Part shown: positions 62,083 through 64,000 of the stretch, piece by piece | Layout: the number at the start of each line of letters is the position of its first letter | How positions within the stretch are numbered: the stretch's first letter is position 1 | Source: Marilutibacter aestuarii | Lineage (GTDB): Bacteria; Pseudomonadota; Gammaproteobacteria; Xanthomonadales; Xanthomonadaceae | Length of the DNA stretch: 64,000 nucleotides | NCBI RefSeq assembly: GCF_006546775.1 | Contig: NZ_VICE01000096.1 | Location: 1-64,000, forward strand | Reading direction: 5' to 3' | Position numbers and translations under genes: made by a program | The notes under the pieces: model-generated | The model's input: the letters and a program-made list of their open reading frames with translations, nothing else | What the model was told of the DNA's origin: nothing | The model's database searches: none

Positions 62083-62901
62083 ATGCAGAAACCCGCCGTC
62101 ACCCTCATGGTCAAGGCCGCCCGTGCCGCCGGCAACGTGCTCCTGCGCCACATGCACCGCCTGGATGCGATCAACGTGGTCGAGAAGGACCGCATGGACT
62201 ACGCCAGCGAAGTCGACGAAGAAGCCGAGAAGGTGGTCATCAAGGAGCTCCGTCGCGCCCACCCGGACTACGCCTTCCTGGGCGAGGAGACCGGCAGCGC
62301 CGGCAAGGGCCGCTTCACCTGGGTCATCGACCCCCTGGACGGCACCAGCAATTACCTGCGCGGCCTGCCCCACTTCTGCGTGTCGATCGCCCTGGTCGAG
62401 AACGGCGAACCGATCCACGGCGTCATCTTCGATCCCATCCGCAACGACCTGTTCACCGTGAGCAAGGGCAGCGGCACCCAGCTCAACGGCAAGCGCGTGC
62501 GCGTGGCCGACCGCAAGACGCTCGAGGGCACCCTGCTGGTGACCGGCTTCCCGCCCCGCGAGCGCAGTCGCGCCAGCGCCCAGCTCAAGACCCTCGACAA
62601 CCTGCTGCTGGAAGCCGAGGACGTCCGGCGCACCGGGTCGGCGGCCCTGGACCTGGCCTATGTCGCCTGCGGTCGCGCCGATGCCTACTTCGAGGCCGGC
62701 GTGAAGCCCTGGGACATCGCCGCCGGCGCCCTGATGGTGCGCGAGGCCGGCGGCAAGGTCTGCGACTTCAAGGGCCGCCCCACCGGCCCCATGGACGCCC
62801 GCGGGACTGCCCCGCGCGCCCTGGTCGCCGCCAACCTCAAGGTCTGCGAACTGCTGCAGAAGAAGATCGTCGATACCGGCTACGCGGCGGCATTCGATTG
62901 A
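62083..62901 (+). CDS. suhB: Inositol monophosphatase family protein SuhB
   Basis: A 272-residue Mg2+-dependent phosphatase also acting with the Nus complex in rRNA transcription antitermination. Metal ligands: [25 protein letters not shown], and DIAAG in [25 protein letters not shown] at about 61973 may be its -10. It ends with a hairpin terminator and a long palindromic element shared with the convergent secF. Confidence 0.95.
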   Translation: MQKPAVTLMVKAARAAGNVLLRHMHRLDAINVVEKDRMDYASEVDEEAEKVVIKELRRAHPDYAFLGEETGSAGKGRFTWVIDPLDGTSNYLRGLPHFCVSIALVENGEPIHGVIFDPIRNDLFTVSKGSGTQLNGKRVRVADRKTLEGTLLVTGFPPRERSRASAQLKTLDNLLLEAEDVRRTGSAALDLAYVACGRADAYFEAGVKPWDIAAGALMVREAGGKVCDFKGRPTGPMDARGTAPRALVAANLKVCELLQKKIVDTGYAAAFD

Positions 62902-62904
62902 GGA

Positions 62905-63017
62905 CCGTGATTGGTTATTCGTGATTTGGCATTTGCAGGAAGCAGAAAGGCCGCGGACTCCGCGGCCTTTCTCTTTATCGAAACCACCCGTTACCCATCA
63001 CTGGAGACCCATCACGG
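62905..63017. repeat. Variant palindromic element carrying the suhB terminator
   Basis: Left end CCGTGATTGGTTATTCGTGATT (62905 on) and right end CCCATCACGG (to 63017) are outer arms of the GTGATT-iteron family. The suhB terminator is nested in the centre and the right arm runs over the secF stop codon, so the element spans the full gap. Confidence 0.6.
62944..62977. terminator. Terminator between suhB and secF
   Basis: A perfect 13-bp stem AGAAAGGCCGCGG/CCGCGGCCTTTCT with a three-base loop and CTTTAT after it. The symmetric A and T flanks make it bidirectional. Confidence 0.88.
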
Positions 63018-63971
63018 CCTCCGCGCCAGCGCCTCTTCGTCGCGGGCCTTGGGCATGAGGTCCTGCTTGGTGACCTTCAGCGGTCCGATGGTCAACAGGG
63101 TGCTGGCGACGAAGATCGAGGACAGGGTGCCGATGACGGCGCCGATCAGCATCGACTCGGCCAGGCCACGCAGGGAGCCGCCGCCGTAGAGGTACAGCGC
63201 CAGCATGGTGAGGATCGCCACGAAGGAGGTGATCACCGTGCGCGAGAGCGTCTGGTTGATGGCGGCGTTGATGATGCCGATGGCGTCGCCGCGCATGGAT
63301 CGGAAGTTCTCACGGATGCGGTCGAAGACGACGATGGTGTCGTTGATCGAGAAGCCCATGACCGAGAGGATGCCGGCCAGCACCGTCAGGTCGAACTCGT
63401 GCCCGGTGATGGCGAACCAGCCGGCCACCACGATCACGTCGTGCAGCGTGGTCACGGTCGCGGCGACGGCGAACTTCTTCTCGAAGCGGAACGAGATGTA
63501 GATCATGAAGCCGACGACGACGAAGATCAGCGCCCAGACGCCATTGATCGCGATCTCCTTGCCCACCTGCGGGCCGACGAAGTCACTCTTCATGACCGTG
63601 CCGGGGTTGCCTTCGATCGCGAGTGCCTGCTGGATCTCGCGCGCCGTGTTCTGGTCCGCCCCACCCTCGCCGTCGCCGGTCTTGGGCTGGACGCGGATCA
63701 GCAGGTCGTTGCCGTTGCCGAAAGTCTGGACCTGGGCACTGCCGTAACCGGCGCCATCGAGGCGGGCACGGATGTCGTCCACGTCCACGGGCTGTTCGAA
63801 GCGCAGCTCGGTGACGGTACCGCCGGTGAAGTCCAGGGCGAAATTGAAGCCCTTGACCGCAATCGCGCCAACGGAGACGACGACGAGCAGCAGCGCGATG
63901 GACAGCGAGATCCAGCGCATGCGCATGAAGTCGATCTTGCTGTCATAGGGAAACAGGTTGAATGGTTTCAT
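63012..63971 (-). CDS. secF: Protein translocase subunit SecF
   Basis: A 319-residue inner-membrane protein of the SecDF complex that uses the proton gradient to pull preproteins through SecYEG. Six helices are visible; FNFALDFTGGTVTELRF opens the first periplasmic domain. MGFSINDTIVVFDRIRENFR and AINQTLSRTVITSFVAILTMLALYLYGGGSLRG are signature segments. ATG 63971 matches the usual MKPFNLFP-type start. SecD is expected just beyond the right edge. Confidence 0.96.
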   Translation of the reverse strand: MKPFNLFPYDSKIDFMRMRWISLSIALLLVVVSVGAIAVKGFNFALDFTGGTVTELRFEQPVDVDDIRARLDGAGYGSAQVQTFGNGNDLLIRVQPKTGDGEGGADQNTAREIQQALAIEGNPGTVMKSDFVGPQVGKEIAINGVWALIFVVVGFMIYISFRFEKKFAVAATVTTLHDVIVVAGWFAITGHEFDLTVLAGILSVMGFSINDTIVVFDRIRENFRSMRGDAIGIINAAINQTLSRTVITSFVAILTMLALYLYGGGSLRGLAESMLIGAVIGTLSSIFVASTLLTIGPLKVTKQDLMPKARDEEALARRP

Positions 63972-64000
63972 CTGGAAAGTGTCCCGGTCAGATGGCAATG

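Overview
The window looks like a chromosomal segment of a high-GC gammaproteobacterium of the Xanthomonadaceae/Lysobacteraceae (Lysobacter-, Luteimonas- or Xanthomonas-like). The reasons are the strong G/C bias at third codon positions, the neighbourhoods (dnaE/accA/tilS; leuS-lptE-holA-nadD-rsfS; maf-rng-yhdP-tldD), many TonB-, M13- and DUF885-type envelope proteins, and short heptamer and REP-like repeats between genes. The family assignment is inference; there is no rRNA to confirm it. I found no tRNA, rRNA, CRISPR array, prophage or transposase gene.

Layout. 0-2 kb: the end of a winged-helix regulator and a tandem pair of DUF1232-like paralogs. 2-12 kb: replication, lipid and tRNA genes (dnaE, accA, tilS, xseB, ispA), with a TetR/VOC-dioxygenase divergon, marC and a DUF4349 lipoprotein set between dnaE and accA. 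12-23 kb: mostly minus-strand maintenance genes (pmbA, tldD, yhdP, rng, maf) with plus-strand darP. 23-36 kb: the minus-strand series leuS, lptE, holA, nadD, rsfS and rlmH, interrupted by plus-strand SIMPL, tonB-like and phoX genes; then an amidohydrolase, a SemiSWEET transporter, a DUF998-like membrane protein and a thioredoxin-TPR protein. 36-42 kb: a DUF4442 thioesterase-fold protein, an unknown membrane-anchored protein, a Ser/Thr kinase with a C-terminal FGE-sulfatase domain, DUF502 and a queuosine-precursor transporter. 42-52 kb: three secreted zinc peptidases (one DUF885, two M13), an RhlE helicase and an Asp/Asn hydroxylase. 52-64 kb: rhomboid protease, alkyltransferase-like protein, phosphate transport (pit + DUF47), CorC, ExoD, a GGDEF-EAL receptor coupled to a periplasmic binding protein, trmJ, suhB and secF.

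The most unusual material is repeat DNA. A palindromic element of about 85 bp, built from GTGATT-type iterons, lies between rng and yhdP, recurs in altered form at the suhB/secF junction, and also lies in frame inside dnaE. Two heptamer arrays differing by one base per unit flank tldD and pit. REP-like hairpins accumulate in three convergent intergenic regions (12.2-12.6, 44.1-44.9, 53.6-54.0 kb). In two of these the 3' end or terminator of the upstream plus-strand gene is duplicated on the far side of the repeats. The other main candidate is the GGDEF-EAL/PhnD pair, which looks like a ligand-sensing c-di-GMP module without an ABC transporter.
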